Shown piece by piece: positions 1 to 40,500 of a stretch of 64,000 bases of DNA. Origin of the DNA: Serilophus lunatus. Lineage: Eukaryota; Chordata; Aves; Passeriformes; Eurylaimidae. The stretch spans positions 1,336,012 through 1,400,011 of the forward strand of contig VXBA01002143.1 of NCBI GenBank assembly GCA_013399895.1. Reading direction: 5' to 3'. The notes under the pieces are model-generated. The model saw nothing but the letters and a program-made list of their open reading frames with translations. It searched no databases and was not told the DNA's origin. The first letter of the stretch is position 1; each line of letters starts with the position of its first letter. The translations under genes were made by a program, and so were the position numbers.

Positions 1-3000
1 GCTTAGAAATGCGAGATCCTATGGCTGTTGTTACCAGAGCTGGACAAACCAGCCATTTTCCAGACTTCTGAAGAGTCAGAGGGCTCAAAGGTTAATGTAA
101 GTGAAAATGTTACTATACTTGGGAAGCCAGATGAAAGACGCAGGGAGATACATGATTTCATGGGAGGAAAGATGAGCATCATGAGAAGAATTTCTATTGT
201 ACCATAGATACAGACCCTCTGGCATACTTTTTGTCAGCGAACCCCAGTAGTCCAGAGGCTCTTGTGATGGCACATGGAGTGATGGGGAGAGAGAAGGAGG
301 AGGACTGCAAAGGCTAGAGATGAGGGAGAGGAACACAGCAACATCTGAAGCAAGTGCAGGCAGTTATCTGAGCAAGCCTGCAGTAGGAAGCTGTGGGAGA
401 ATACAGAAGGGGCCTCAAGCATTGGCACAGTTTAGGAGCTGATGGAGCATGAAGCTGTGAGTGTTAGCTATGGAAGGTCCCGAGGAGGTATGTCCAAAGC
501 CAGGTTCCTGGGGAGCCTATCCAAAAGGCTTTACTCACTATATTTGTTTATACATTTCAACCTAATTGGGGTTAATCTGCTTTCTGCTTTGGCTAATCAG
601 CTGCTTCAGAGGCCTAATAGGTTGGAGGGGGATGTTTTGCCCTCCAGTTTTCAGGACATGGAATCAGGGGTGAGCAAGTGCTGTAGAAGGGCTCAGAGCT
701 GCCTGCTATTAAGTCTGGCAAAAAAGTGCTTTATCCCTTGAGGAATGGTGCTGGGGAGCAGGTCCTCAGGAGGGAGTAGTGTCTTTCTTCTTGCTAATTG
801 GTGGGTCTCATGAAAATGAAGGATTACTAGAGAAAAAAGCACCTCTGCAAGAGCCTAGCACTAAGCAAGGTAGCTGCTCTGTATGGGTCTGCTGAGGCTC
901 CCAAACCCTAATGGGTACTATCTGCAGCTGGTCCTGTACCCTGGTCTTATCCTTCTGACTCAGGCCCCCACCTGCAGAAAAGGATAGGCATGAGCTGGGC
1001 ACACACCTGGTGTCCATCCATGCCCTGTGAACGTTGTCTTCTGGGAGCCCTTCTGTGCCATCTGCTCAGTTATTGTAGCTATCTCAGGTCCCTTTGCTGC
1101 CTGTGTGGAGGTGAGTCATGGGCATCTCGTGCAAAAACTTCCTTGTCATTTTAGGTTGAAGAAGATGCTGTTACCACCAGCACATCCTGCCCTTTGAGAG
1201 TGGAAAAAAAGTCAGGATGAGCTCAACTATGTGACAAGAGCTCATTGCGCTAAGGGGAAGCTGCTGTAAATGTGGTTTCTAATTACTGTATATGATGTTG
1301 AACAACATCTAGCTAGGATCAATATAAAACATCTTGTGTTGCCTTCACCATCCCAGCCCTGGTTACCTACTCCCTTCCCTAAGCATTGCAGGAGCCCCAT
1401 TCATTCCAGTCACAACTCCCTCAGTCCCTTATCCAGACAAGGACATTAAAGCTGTCACAGTGGGGTAAAGCTTTCCTTTAACATTAGCCACTGCTTGCTC
1501 CAGAAGTAGCTTCAGAGTATTTTCTTTCAGAAGATGGACTGATAGAGTCACAGCATGAAATGTAAAAAAATGCTCCTGGACTGGTGAGAGATGTCCAAGT
1601 GAGGTGTTACTCTTGAGCAGCAACCATAGCCAAAAAGTGTTCCTGCAAGATGTGGTTGGACCTGGCTGCAAAGGAGCCTTAGCTACACTACAGCACAAGG
1701 ACAGCCCAGTGAGGAGCACTGTGAGCTCACAGGGCACGGGCTCAGCTCTGGCATATGTGCTCAGAGGTATGGAACCCCAGTCCTCCCTGTCAATATTCAG
1801 ATCTCACCTCAATCAGGCAACCAGCAACCTGACTATGGTTTGAAAATGGCTGCATTCTGAGCAGGCAGTTGGACCTTCAGAGGTCTCTCCTCACCTACAT
1901 CTTTTATCCTAGCAATAAGCCCACTGCTAAGGCCGCAGACAAACAACATTGATTTTGCAAATTCATTGCAGTAGGACTCAGGCACCAATCAGAAAGTTCA
2001 AGGAAGGGTCATGCCTGGGTAAAGGAAGTGCCATGCCTGGGTGGACTGTGTATCATTTCTGCTTTTTTCGTCACCGTCAGATCCAGTAAAATTCATCCCA
2101 CTTCTTTTTTTCCTCCCTCCCTTAGTGCAACAACTCCTTATCTCCCCTTCCCAGCTAGAACCAACCACATCAAGCCCAGTTGTATCAATTCAACTGTTAG
2201 AATGGGCAGACTCCAACAATTGGAAGACTTTATTATTTTTAATTATCTCCAACTGGAGGTTCCACATTAGAGTGTCCGAGACAAACTAAAACAGTTGGCA
2301 CCCTCAGCCTTTAATTTTTTTCCTTTCTTGTGCTCTTTTTGCTGTTTGAGTTTATATTGTTCAGTACATGAGGTAAGTGACCTGGCTTTAAAACACCACC
2401 TTAAAAAAAAGATAATGAGGAAGGAGGGATGACAACATGGAGTTTTAATTGCAGAGCCTTTCAGTGCTGTGGTTTAGAGTGTTCCTTTGCAGAGGTAGAC
2501 ACACACCTAAGAGGGACACAGACCAGTAGTTCAGGAATAGGACCAAGGGCTTGAAGCATCTCCAGATAACTTTAGCACAACAGCACTACGAGTAATGAAT
2601 AATTAAGACTTCACAGCGACTGTCCATGTGCGAAGGGCTAGCTCTCTCACCAAGTTCTCGCAGACGCAAGCCATACCGGCGTTAACAGTAAATTAAAACA
2701 TACAGAAAATGGTTAGACATTTAGACAGAAGCTGCATGACTAACTTCAGCCCCCAGAGACAGCTTGGACCCCAGACAACAGCAATGCCTTCCTCAGAAGT
2801 GAAGGATGTAGAGCCCATGATCAGCCTCAAGCTTTACTCCACAGGAGGCACAAGCCAGTATCAGGATGCAAGTGCCATGCTGGAACAAGTATGTGCATGC
2901 ACAGAGGACACTAGGAAACACTATCCCTTGCTTGGAAAGCAAGCAGGAAAATCAGTGTCAGAATTTTGAGAACAAGGCTTCTTGGATCCAAGTGCCATTC

Positions 3001-3365
3001 GATGGAAGACTGTTCTCATTCTGAATCCAGCAAGCAAGTCACAACCTCTTAAAGCAGGTCAGCTCTTCACTCAATGCTACATTTGCACAAAGTAGCCAAG
3101 ATGCACAGTTATTGGACAGGAAGCATTCCTGAGCTTTAGGTTCCAGTCCATGCAAGCAGTTTGTCACATCAAGCACTGAGCTACAGAGTAAGATGCACTT
3201 TTATACATGCTGTTGTCTGTGGGTCAAGCAGCTCTGCTTCCCTACTATCAAAATGGAAAGTGAGGGACTAATCCTTGCACTCACCGCCACATTCTAGGCC
3301 AAGTGGGGAGGCTGCCCTGAACCGGATTTTGCCTTGAGAAAAACATCCACCTAAGACCATGTGGG
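1..3365. other. Region downstream of ATP1A1, no gene recognised
   Basis: Only short open frames with no recognisable protein content, and no mobile element that I recognise. The next gene on this side lies outside the window. Confidence 0.6.
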
Positions 3366-3672
3366 GGCATCCTCTTATAATCCATCTTTATTTGTAAAAA
3401 TCCACATATAAAATCTTCAGTTTCCTTTTACAAAAACATAAAGGCACATAAAACTACTCAAACTCTCATCCCCCTGGACTGATGGTCAGACATTCCCCCC
3501 ACCCCAACCTCCCCAATGCTTTCTCCTCCAGTCCATGTTTCTTCATGTTTCCTGTAGTTTCAGCTCACTCCTGCCCAGGCACAGTTCTGCTCTTGCAAAG
3601 ATGAAGTATGCACACAGGGGAGATGGTGGAGAGGTGGCATGGGCTGTGCGTGGAATGTTTTACAGGCGCTTT
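3366..3672 (-). other. ATP1A1: ATP1A1 3' untranslated region
   Basis: Runs from the stop codon to an inferred cleavage site about 20 bases past the AATAAA hexamer. Roughly 300 bp is close to the 3' UTR length I recall for ATP1A1 mRNAs. The exact cleavage position is inferred. Confidence 0.75.
3387..3392 (-). terminator. polyadenylation signal AATAAA for ATP1A1
   Basis: Plus-strand TTTATT reads AATAAA on the minus strand, followed by GATGGATTATAAG. A T/G-rich stretch (about 3338-3362 read on the minus strand) lies 30-50 bases beyond, as expected for a downstream element. Another TTTATT at 2229-2234 could serve a longer form, but nothing supports its use. Confidence 0.8.
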
Positions 3673-29440
<25,768 letters not shown>

Positions 29441-32400
29441 CGCCGGCCGCCCCGCGGGCCCTGGCGGGGCTCGGCCGGGTGTCCCTCGTGGCCGCCCCAA
29501 GGCCCCGCGTGCGGCGTCCCGCGGGTCCTGCCGGCGCTGTCGCCCCGCACTGAGGGGCGCAGGACGCCCGGGGGTCCCTCTGCACCGAAGGGTGAGCCGT
29601 GGGGGCCGCGGCGCCTGCCGTGCTGCAAACCTGCCGGAGCCACGGAGGTGTGCGGGGACTTGCCAGAAACTGCTCTTGATGATTGAGGACTCGGTGAGGA
29701 GTTACAGGGCAGCTTTTTGTGCCCTTGGCTGTTCACGGAGTCTGGCTAGGTGACCTAGCCTGGCTAGGGCCATCCTTATGCTTCACGTTTTGGGAAGGAA
29801 GGATGCAAAAGTTCTGAATGTGTGTTCACTTTGGCTTTTTTTGTTTGTTTGGTCAGCAAAAGTTTGTTGACTTTTGCCTTATGTCTAGAATCTCTAGCAA
29901 AGAAAATCAGCTGATGGGCTTTTTCATTCTTGACGGCTTAGTAACCAGGTATGGACTTGGAAATGAGAAAGTGTTTCAGGAGGCTTTGCCTATCAAGGTT
30001 CCCAAAAATTAGCTGTGAACTTTCTTGCACAGGAGGAACATGGTTACAGCACTTCCCTGCTAAGCATAGCTTGAAACTCCCCTTTGCAGGAGAACTGAAT
30101 TCTAGCCTTAAAACATCCTGCACAAGAGCTTACTCATCAAACTGTTGGACCCGTGTATGTAAAGGGGAAGGTCTGCCACTACAACCGTCATGGTTTTTTA
30201 GGAAGTTGTGTATGGAGGTACCACACTGGTGATGGAGCTTGGTCCTGTCACTGCATCCTAGACCTTCTTTTAGAACTTTGGATGGCTCTGCCACTTGCAG
30301 ACATTGAAGATCCTGCATCTTTTTGACACACCACCTGGACTTACAGAGAGTTTGACCGCTCAGTTCTGAGGTGCTTCTGCAACAGAAGATACTGAACTTG
30401 AAAGTAAATACCAACAATGGGATCAGGGGCATTTTTTAGGCAGCAGGCCAGCATTTCAGAGACACATTTTTAGTTTTCTGCATAAGCTCTGTTTTGTGCC
30501 TCTGATGGTTTTTAGGGGATCTGGCATTGTTTTGGCAGACTGAGAGACTGAAGCTTTCAGTTTAACCTACAAAATACATGGCACCTGGACAGCCATCTCC
30601 CTATCAAACTGCACCAACTTAACCCTGAAGCAATACTTTCAGCTCCAATTGCTTACTGTTGAGATTTTCTTTTAGGACTTCCGAGGAAAGGCTTGGCTCT
30701 TGCTACTGGGTGTGGAGAAAGGGATAGGCACTAGGAACTGGGTAGAAATTTCCTGAAATCACCTATTAATTTCATTTTCAGTCCTTAACAGCATTTCACT
30801 CCTTAAGAATGATTCACAGTACCAAACTTGGGTTTCCTTCTATGTGGCAGCAAAGCAACATTAATAGGATGCTGAAGGAAGACTTCTAGAGGACTTCTGC
30901 ACTAAATTTCCCCTTGAAGTTCCACCTAACCAGTGTAGTTGTTTTGGCACACTGTCAGTTTGACCCACCTTTTGCCTTGGGATAGTTATGTGTTGCCATA
31001 TCTTCATAGTATGAAACTGTAGCGTGCCACTGTGGTCCTGTAAACTCATTGTCTCTTTTAGGAGAAAAATGTGTCTCAGTTCTCTTACTGACAGTGATTT
31101 AAACAGAGAGCAAATCCATACAGATCAAAGGAAATTTTGTTACATCGAACCAGGCAGCGAGGACAGAGTAATATTCCATATTAGAAATGCTTACGTTCTC
31201 CTGTAATGGGTATCAGTGAGATTAGCTCAAGGAAAATCAGGAGAGGTCTGTTTTCAGTATCTACAAGCAATTACAAACTCTTTTTGCTACCTTGGCAGGG
31301 TGACTGAGAGAAACAGAGATAACGTACAGGGAACTTCACCTCCGGCCAGCAGGTAAGATCCAGATCAGGTTTTAGCCCCCGAAAACTGCTCTTTGGCTGT
31401 GTGTCCCTCTCAGTTCATCCCAGGAATAATTGTGAATCGTTATTTTGTAGGTCTGCAGCCTTTCAGATGCTCGCTGGTAAGGTTGTGGGCTGCTGAAGAG
31501 TTGTTGAATTCCAGGAGTAGGTAGCACAGGATGCATTGAAATAAGTTCAGGGTGTTATGTGAATGCCTGCACCTGTGGACACCACAAGTCTTTCTGCCAC
31601 ATTTTTGAATTTGAGAAGCTGGGATTGTTTTACAGCAGGGAGTTTTATTATGGCCATTCTAGATACAGGAGAACAAGAGAGGGAAGGCACACATGCAGAA
31701 AAGCTTTAGCAGGTTCCAGTTAAGAGTCCAAGGGTCTGAAAGCCCTTTGCTCTTGCTGCTAGATAGGACAGCTTCCCTTCTGCTTCCAGTAAACAGACTA
31801 CACACATGTAGCTCAACACAAAGAAGCAAATCTTTATCCCTTTACAACTGCCACTGCCTGTGGCTGCATTGGCTGGGAAAACAAGGATCTCAGCAAGGGT
31901 TAGTACCCAGAATAGGAAAGAATATCATCTCCCACCTGTTTTTATTTTCTGTGACATCTCCCATGTTCACCAGCCTTTTGGATGTGTTGCAGTGAGAGCC
32001 ACGCTTCAGCCTTCACCTTGAAAACCACAGCAGCTTCTTCAGTGGCAGTGTACATGTTGGGGTAGTTTGCCTACGGATAGATACTCTAGTGTCCTTACCA
32101 CCAGAGAAGAAAAGTTCCTGCAGCTCCTCTTAGGAAAAAAAAAGAGTTGAGCCCAAATAAACTATTTTCCCTCATCTACTTGTAACCTTATCTCAAGAGT
32201 CTCCAGAGAACAGGGTTGCCCACAGCAAACTACAGCAGGCTACAAAAGCACCAGCAGTGAAGACAAAGCGAGATGTACTCCACCCCGAGTTTTTGGTCAG
32301 TGTGGTTCACAAAGGTGGTCAAAAGGGATTCATGCTTTTTGCAGGCCACCTCCCTTCAGAGGAGAAACAGAGAAGACAAAGTGTATGAAACTGCATTTTC

Positions 32401-32504
32401 ATCGACCTTCCTTCTGTAATTAGAGGCCTCACACCCTCTACTGTCTTATCCCTGGCCTTTAATGAGATCACTTTAAGAGATAAGGCCACGACTCCATTAA
32501 AGAA

Positions 32505-32522
32505 GGGGGGGGGGGGGGAAAN
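32505..32522. repeat. G14 homopolymer followed by ambiguous base
   Basis: Fourteen G at 32505-32518, then AAA and an N at 32522. A likely low-quality or contig-joining point. Unlike the N at 21942, no duplicated flank is seen. Confidence 0.85.
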
Positions 32523-35500
32523 AACTATGAGGTGAGCAAAGATCAAGATCCACTATACCCTGTCAGGCTTGGCTAAGTTGCTTCCAGTGCTTTTTCTCCT
32601 CCCTCTGGCTGAGGGATACAAACATTTTGCATTTTTGACAGTATTTTGCATTTTCCTGAAGCCTTCCAAGTCGTTCAAATGCTGTTGCAAAAACATAACA
32701 AAGGCTCCTCAAAGGCCCTGTGTAAATGAGAGCTCCAACCTCTGCCATTGCTTATAAATAGTATCACCTTCCTTTTAGCAATGGTGCAGAGGCAAAGGGA
32801 CAAATATGGAGCATTTCCTTCATTTCAAGTGCCTCAGTGCTATGCCCATACAAAATTCCTGGGCACAGAGCACTTCCATAAGTGGGAACTTTGGCTGTTC
32901 AGCCTTTCTCTGTAGTAAGCTCAAAATGCCTCAGCTTGAGAATTTAAAAACTCTGGATTTTTTGCGTTTGACCTGAAAGGAGGTGGATGGAACCTTACTA
33001 GAGTCACGTGGTGAATCAGATCAATGTGTGGGATTTAGGAGAGAGTGGTTCTTGTCCAACTGCTAGGAGACGGGGTTCTGCTCCTGCTTCACAAATCCCC
33101 AAGGACTACTTGGAGGGAGGGGACGCTGTGAGAGCACTAAAACTAAGCCATTGCCAATAGGCTGGAATACACAATTCAAGGATTTCTACTTCTTTAGGAA
33201 AAATGTCTGGGAATCCACAAATCAAAAGAAATAGAGGGTTAAGCTCTTGCTCTGAACAAATCTGTAACATGCCTTTAAATGACACTTCTTTTTTAAAGCT
33301 CGTACTCATAACCTGTCATTCTATTTTTACTTACCAACACTGTTTTTAATTCACCCTTTCTTGCCAGTGACTTATCTGGGAGATAAAGCAGCTTTGAAAT
33401 CCCTAGACTCCCTGGAACCATAGTGTATATCTGTATGTGCACTTTGCCATTCCAGAGCAGATAAACTGAGTGCCATGGAACTTATGCCTGCTCTGGAAAT
33501 CGTTTGAGCACTAGTAGCTGTGTGGGAATAGATCTAGGAGAGCATAAGGTTTAGCCAAAAATGTCAGAATGTTTGTTTTTTTTTTTTAATTTTCCTCCCA
33601 TTTGCATCTGCCTGTATTCCATGGCAGGGAGGTGGTTGCAGCTAAGTATACATAAGCTAGTGAAAAATGACAGATTTTTTTTTTTTTATTCCATACTTCG
33701 GCTGTTTTGTACCTAACCAAGTGGACAAGTGGGTATATTGTTGGTAAGTAAAAGGGAGTTGAAGATTTTTGCTCTAGGGTGGACAAGGAGAAAAAGTCTG
33801 TGTTGCTGTACTACAAACAGCTCTGTTTGGCATTTTACTATGCTATGGATACATTTTCAAACATACAAAAGGCATTGATGACTTTCCACTGAAAATTTTC
33901 ACTGGAAAAAGAGAACGTTTCCAAAGAGAAACACCCTGAGGAAAGCCAGGGTGTGCCAAAATCCAACCTCTGCTCTCTCTACCTGTCTGCCTTCAGTTAC
34001 AGCATAGTGCTGCATCCAGTAATTCAGGTGAAACATGGGACAGTGAACGAGAGTGAGCCACCCTTAACAAACTGAGGTTTGTGTTCACCCGCCATAATGC
34101 TTCATTGTCCAAGACTGATGTTCTCTGAGTTGGAGAGACCCTTTTAGCAGGGTGGCCAGGGGTGTTGGAGAGAGGAGAGCAGCCTGACAGGCACCCTTGC
34201 TGGCTGCAACCTCAGAGACCAAGGTCAGCACAGAGCTCAGGGCCCTGCCTGTTGACTGACAGCCAAGTAAGGATGGCAGCAGAATACTAAAATCTCCCTA
34301 ATGGTCCTTCACCATGTCAATCATACCTTCTGATATCTGATCTGGTCTACAGGAGGACATGCCTCACTTCCCCATACCTTATGCAGCCCAGAGAGGTACT
34401 AAAGCTGGGTGTTCCTGGTAGGAAAAGAGAAATACATCTGGACCTTGTTGATCTGAAATAGCCTGAATGTGGCCAGTTTCTAATCAAGCTAGATAAGCCA
34501 TCAAATTGACAGGGTTCTGGGGGAGGACTGAGAATATTCTTCCCAGCATGACAAGGATGGATTTTCTGGAGGTGGCTGCTTCTGTTCCCGTACAAATGAT
34601 TACTTTAATACAATAAAAAATGAACAATATGAGTTTAGGCACCTAAGGCCTTAAATAGCCACATCTTTAATTTTCATTTAAGTCTGCATCCATCAATAAA
34701 AATATTTGATACTGTTCACTAGACAACTTGAGTTCTGCACAAGATGTTCAGTTTGGCCCTGGTTCATCAAAACACTTAAGGGCTTTGCTGAATCAGGGAT
34801 TGCTTCTCATTAGAGCAGCCACTTTTTATTCAAGGAAGGAGAGAGCATGGTGCAACCTTACCTCACTGTGTGGGCTCTCTTGGCAAGTGCTGCGCACAGT
34901 AATAGGTTATGGATTAGGACTCTGTTCTCAAGGCCCATACTCTCACTCCGAGTCTTCCACCAGACACATTTTTTAGCTGGTTTTCAAACTGTCATGGTAG
35001 TTCTTGAGCTATGGGAAGTCACTGGTGGTTGAACAATTGTTTTGCTGTGGGTTTTCGGGTTTTTTCCCCTAATCCAGCAAAATTCATCGATACAGCCTCA
35101 GTATAACAGAGAACAGGTTCAAAGTTTTTGGCTTTGAAATGGAGACAATCATTGTGCAGATTCACTTTGGGATAATCCAGCCCCAGTGAAGATTTTTGCA
35201 AAAAGCTACAAAGCCAGGTATTATAAGGCAAACACTGCAGCGCAGACATTTTATTAGTGCCTCGTGGTAAGGAGGAAACCAAAATTAAAAAAAAAGGCAT
35301 ATCCCCCAGCTACATGTCTGTGTAAGAAAACCAGTGAGTAATGCCATCCATTATTCAGGAGTCTGAGACTGCCTGGATGTCCTGAAACATCCAGCAGCCC
35401 TAGGAGGGCAAAAGATTTGCCTGACCACCATGATCTCGTCCTTTTGTTTTGCTGCCCTGGCACTTCTCATCTCTCCCAGAGCTACATGTGCTCAAGTGCT

Positions 35501-37485
35501 ATGAAGAAACACTGTGAAACAGGTCAGAGAACCAGTCCCACTTGAAACAAACATGCAGAAAGCAGAACACTTTTTTTTTTTTTTTTACTTGTAGTCTTAA
35601 TTTGGAGATCTGCTCTCGTACCAGATCCACGAAAACAGCAGTGCCAGCACAAGGCAGCATTGCCATAAACCAGTATTGCCACTACAGTGTGGGAGACACG
35701 AGCCCCCAGATTTGCTGGTAATCAGCTATAGTTCCTCTATAGCTTATAATGGCCAAGTGCTTCGCAGCTGTTGGGAAAAGCATCCCGCCCACCTGGAATT
35801 ATTAAGGAAATGCTCTTGTCTTTCTGAGGCAAAGAGGTGGGGTCTCAAGTAGGCTGCCCCTGGAGTCCTGCAGAAGTGACAGAGCTGTGAAAGGGGCTGT
35901 GAGACATGCAAGTCTCATCCCACTCTGGATTTGAGACAGTCTATGGTCCTAATCCCTGATGCTCAGAAGTACTCCTGATTTCTGAAGCTGACATGCAGAT
36001 AAATTGCTTGTCATCTTAGCTGAGATGCACAAGAAGTCTAGGAAGGAGCAAAGATGTCACCTATATCAGCCAGAGCCAGCCAAATTTGTGGCCAGAAGGT
36101 GCAGGCTCACAGTAGTTTTCCAAACAGTGTTTGCAGAGAGAATTTTGTACCCTGGGAAACACGAAGCACATATGCATGATTGATGTTTATATACAGGGCT
36201 ATTTCAGGACAATGTAACTGCCGGGAAAAAGGATGATTAAAAAAAGGTTTCGAAACAGACAAGATAGGTCCATAAAATCTTCCACTGCCTGAGATGGAAA
36301 GCCAGCAAAAATAAGCTTCACCAACAAATACAATTCATTCCAGCTCTTGCGGTGGGGAAATAAGAGAACAGTGGGTTGCAGTCCATGGCTTGAGTGCATC
36401 GGTATCATTATAGTCTTGAGATGAGCAGTTACCCTTATTAAGAAGTGCATATTCAGCAGCAGATTTTTTTTTGTGAAGATGGGCTTAAGCCCAGGAGTGT
36501 GTTATATTCGCAGTGCTTACTTACTGCCCAGAGCAACTCAAATAGGCATGAGCAAGCAAAGCACTGACCAGCTACAGATTTTTGCTTGAAGTCTTTCTTA
36601 CCTGCAACAAAATTTTAGCTCAGTAATAGGTCCTGTTTGCAGAAAATCTTTCTCTGAAGAGAAAGTAGGTTTTAAAAACCTACCTGTTTGTACTGATCAC
36701 TGTTCTGGGACAAAAGAATAGAACTGCTTATCAACAGTCTGTAATATTACCCCATGGAAAAAGTAAGAAAATTAATTAGAGGAATAGAATTGCTGAATGA
36801 GAGAGAGAACTCAGATGACAGGTATGCTGACAAGGTTGCTGGCTTTTACAAAAGTGTAATTTAAAAAATGTTGTGCCTATATGTTTAGAACCCAAATGAG
36901 GCAGTAAAAAGCAGCCTTGATTATTGTTGAAATCTTGAGAAGAGTTCCTCTGTGTGGTGGAGAGCAAATACTTAGAAATCCTTTCTGTCCTTTGTTTTAA
37001 GAGTCCTGCCAAACTCCCTCTCCCTTCCATCACTGGTGTTATGTGGAATTTCTAGTGTCCACAAGGACAAATACTAGCCCAGAGATTTTTTTCCAGCAGT
37101 TTCACACAATGCATATACGTTTGCTTTATTTATTAAATAAGCCAGGATGGTTGTTTACTGCAGTGAGAAGGACAAGATGTAGTTCTACAGTTTCAGAGAG
37201 AACCTGCATAAATCTGCAGTTTCACCTTAACTATGGATGAAGTTCACTAGTTCCCTGAAAATTAGAGCAAAGTCCTAGCAAGTGTTGCCTGTATTGCTGC
37301 TTACTCTGCGTAAAGACCAGAGGACATGGAGGCCCTTGTACTTTAGTCAGCTTTAGCATGTGTTGTAAAGAAAGTGCTTGAATGGGCAATGGGCACTGGT
37401 CTATGACATACAGGGGCATGCCTGGACACTGCCTGCCTAGCACCTTGTCGTGGCCATGCACTAAGCACAGCCTTGGTCTGACTGC

Positions 37486-37510
37486 AGAGCAGAGCAGAGC
37501 AGAGCAGAGC
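37486..37510. repeat. (AGAGC)5 microsatellite
   Basis: Five perfect tandem copies of AGAGC, with a partial unit on each side. Confidence 0.9.
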
Positions 37511-40500
37511 AGCAGGGAGCTCATCATCTTCCCAAAAGTTAGTGCAGAGCAGTGCTAGCTCAGACTAAAAACAGGAAAGAACCTGTATTATCTCCTCTTG
37601 GAGTGCATGTCACATAGTCCTTGTTGGCAGGGCAGAGCCAGCTGCAAAGGGCAAGCTCTGGGTAGAATGCTGCTCTGTTTCTTCTCCCACCCTCTCTAAC
37701 CATGGAGCTTTACAGGCCAAGGGGATTCAGAGCCCTGTGCTGAGATGTCCAGAAGGCCACTCCCAAGTTACCTATCCAAATGTGCTTGTGAGCCTTTCAG
37801 GCTGCCCTAGGCACTCCCCTGTACCAGCAAGTCACCTCAGTGGTCCCTCCATGCAGCTTAGGGGTACAGGGTGGCAAGTCCTTTCTTCCTGAAGCCACCC
37901 ACTGCACCTGGCAGACAGACTGTCTTGCAGCTCTCACACTCTTCTGGCTGCCCTAGATAAAAGAGTTGCACATCACCAGAGGCAGTAATGGCTCTGTCTG
38001 AGAGATTACACCCAGATTAAAAAAAAAAGTGATCCTGTGTTTAATCAAATTAGCAAAAGTATAAGCTGTCAGCTGATAGGGGCACGTAGCAGGCACATAG
38101 GAACAAGTCATTGCTGGGGAAGATCATGTGGATTATAATGGATCAGTTCCCATGCCTGCTCAAGGCCTAGGAGAGGATGCTGTCCATTTGCCACGAGTAG
38201 GAAGAGGTGCATGTGGCACACTCTTCAGAGAGCTCACTTATACTCTTGTAGCTACTTTGATGCACTGCATTAGCCTCTTACGGATTTACCCGGCTGGCAA
38301 ACTGACTCTCCAGTTGTTGGCCCATCCTAGGAGCCTCATAGTGGCATTATCTACATTGTACAGGAGGGAGAAAAACACAGCACAAAGGGACCAGGATGGG
38401 ATTTATGCTGTTCCCATGCTCACTAGAGAGCACCTCTTCAAAGAGCAACTCAGTCTGCTGACATCTGCCACTGATCTTAGAGTGAGGTGTCAGAAGACCC
38501 CATGTTTGTCCACTAATTTTGGCCCTGTTCAAAGACCTAAACTTTTCAATAAGCTAAAGTTAGAGCAGTGAATTGCGCAAAAACTTATTTTCCCGCAGTT
38601 CCTTGGAAAGTTCATGGTAAAGGTCTGCCCATATTCTCTTTGGGATCACACGGTTCCAGGCAAACCTGACAACCCAGCCTCTGTTAAGATGGATATCAGC
38701 TCTTCACCAGAATGTTAATGGTTCTTTTCAATGTCCCTCTGGCACTAGCTACTTTTGGGCAAGTGCAGATTTACTTTCCTGCTACACATACATGTACACA
38801 TACATGGATGAGGACCATAAGGCTGAGTTAACAGCATCTGAAATTGTGGTAAATCTGCTGACTTGTATCTTGGGTTTTCCCCAGATGAAAAACGAGATGT
38901 CTAGCGCCGTGCCTTGCTCCAGGCACTCTCTTGTTGTCCTCTTTGTTCTTTCCCACCGGCTGCTGAAAAAGCAGCGTTCCCTGGGGCCACAGTGTTAACA
39001 TCTAGCACTCCAAGAGGCAATTACAGTGGAGACAGCAGGCCAGGGGAGCCGCTCTAAGGAATTGCATGTCCCGGGAGAATGTGTTTTGCTCCTCCAGTGA
39101 CTTTGCTCTGTACGATGCACAAGTATCGGCCAAGTACATGCAGTACAGCAGCCCAGTTGCCTATCCCCCAGTGCGGGTTTTTAATGATTATATGGTGTTT
39201 AGATACATTTAGATCTTGGCTTGTCAGCACACAGCTATTGTCTGCATGGGCACGTCCTCAAGAAACGATGCAGAGAGCCCATTATGGTTAGTGATAGACC
39301 TGGGCTGGATAATTGAGATCCACCCTTAAGCCTCAAGATGTTCTGATCTAATGCTGAAATCCAGGAGATTCCTCAGTTTCAGATAAAAAAGAAAAAACCC
39401 CACAAACTCATAATTTTCAAAGCTGAATTTTCTCAATTCTAAAGAGCCTGAGGATTTCATTTTGTTTTGAAGGCTCAGTGTCACATGTCAGATCTGGTTC
39501 GGTTCTTGTTCCTTTATATATATGAAGGACTGCTGGATGCACTAGCTTGTTTCAAGCTTGGTCTAGTTAAATTGGAAGTGTTTAGTGGGGAGAGGCTAAT
39601 CATCAGTTCAGTGAATACCTGGGAAAATTAATTTTAAATCATGTCTATATAAGACCTTTTTTTGTGCCAGAATAGCAATATTATTAACGAATGTCTTTTT
39701 TTTCTTCCACTTTTTTTTTTGGCAGAGAAGTTGAAATTTCCGTAGTGAGAAGAACCTTAATGCAATGCAGTTGCATCAATTTGCAAGTCTTTTTGCCAAT
39801 AATATAGTCATTTTTGTTTTACCTATTGAAATCAGTTAAACCAACAGAACTCTCCTGTGACAACAAAAGCAGTACACCCACGAGGAAGGTTTGCTTAAGT
39901 AGCTCTTCTGGAATACTTACATCTGGAAATTTTAAGTGGCACAGACATCACTGAAGTAAATACACAGAAATACATATTGCAAAGAGATGATATGGAAAAC
40001 TGCCTGAGTCACCTCCAGTTTATCCCAATGGACTGATGAAATAGCTTCCAGTTCCTACATAAACAGAGGAAACTTCCTCTCTCTTATTTATGCCCTGATG
40101 AGTAGGAAGACAACAGTAAGGAACACTGGCAGCCTTGTCTTCAGTCTTTGAAGCTTATTACCCTTACAGTGTGCACAGAAACCTCTCCAAGGGCATTGCC
40201 TAACTCACCAGACAGCCTCCCCGAGGTATGTTCTGAAGAGGTAATGCACGTCACACCCATGCAATCTTCTTTTCCTGCATCTCCAGGCAAGGGCACGAAC
40301 TGCCCATAAAGGTATGCAAATAATTCCCTAAGTATTGTACCAACCTGTAAAAGAAAGTATTTCCTTGCCCCGAGGAAGTCACCAGCAACTAAGAGGTGGA
40401 AAAGACTGGGGAAGGACTGGAGGGAGTCGGCTCTTCCCCTCGCTGAAATAACAGGGGGCTGAATCAAGAATCCAAAACCGCCATGCTGGCCAGCAGGACC

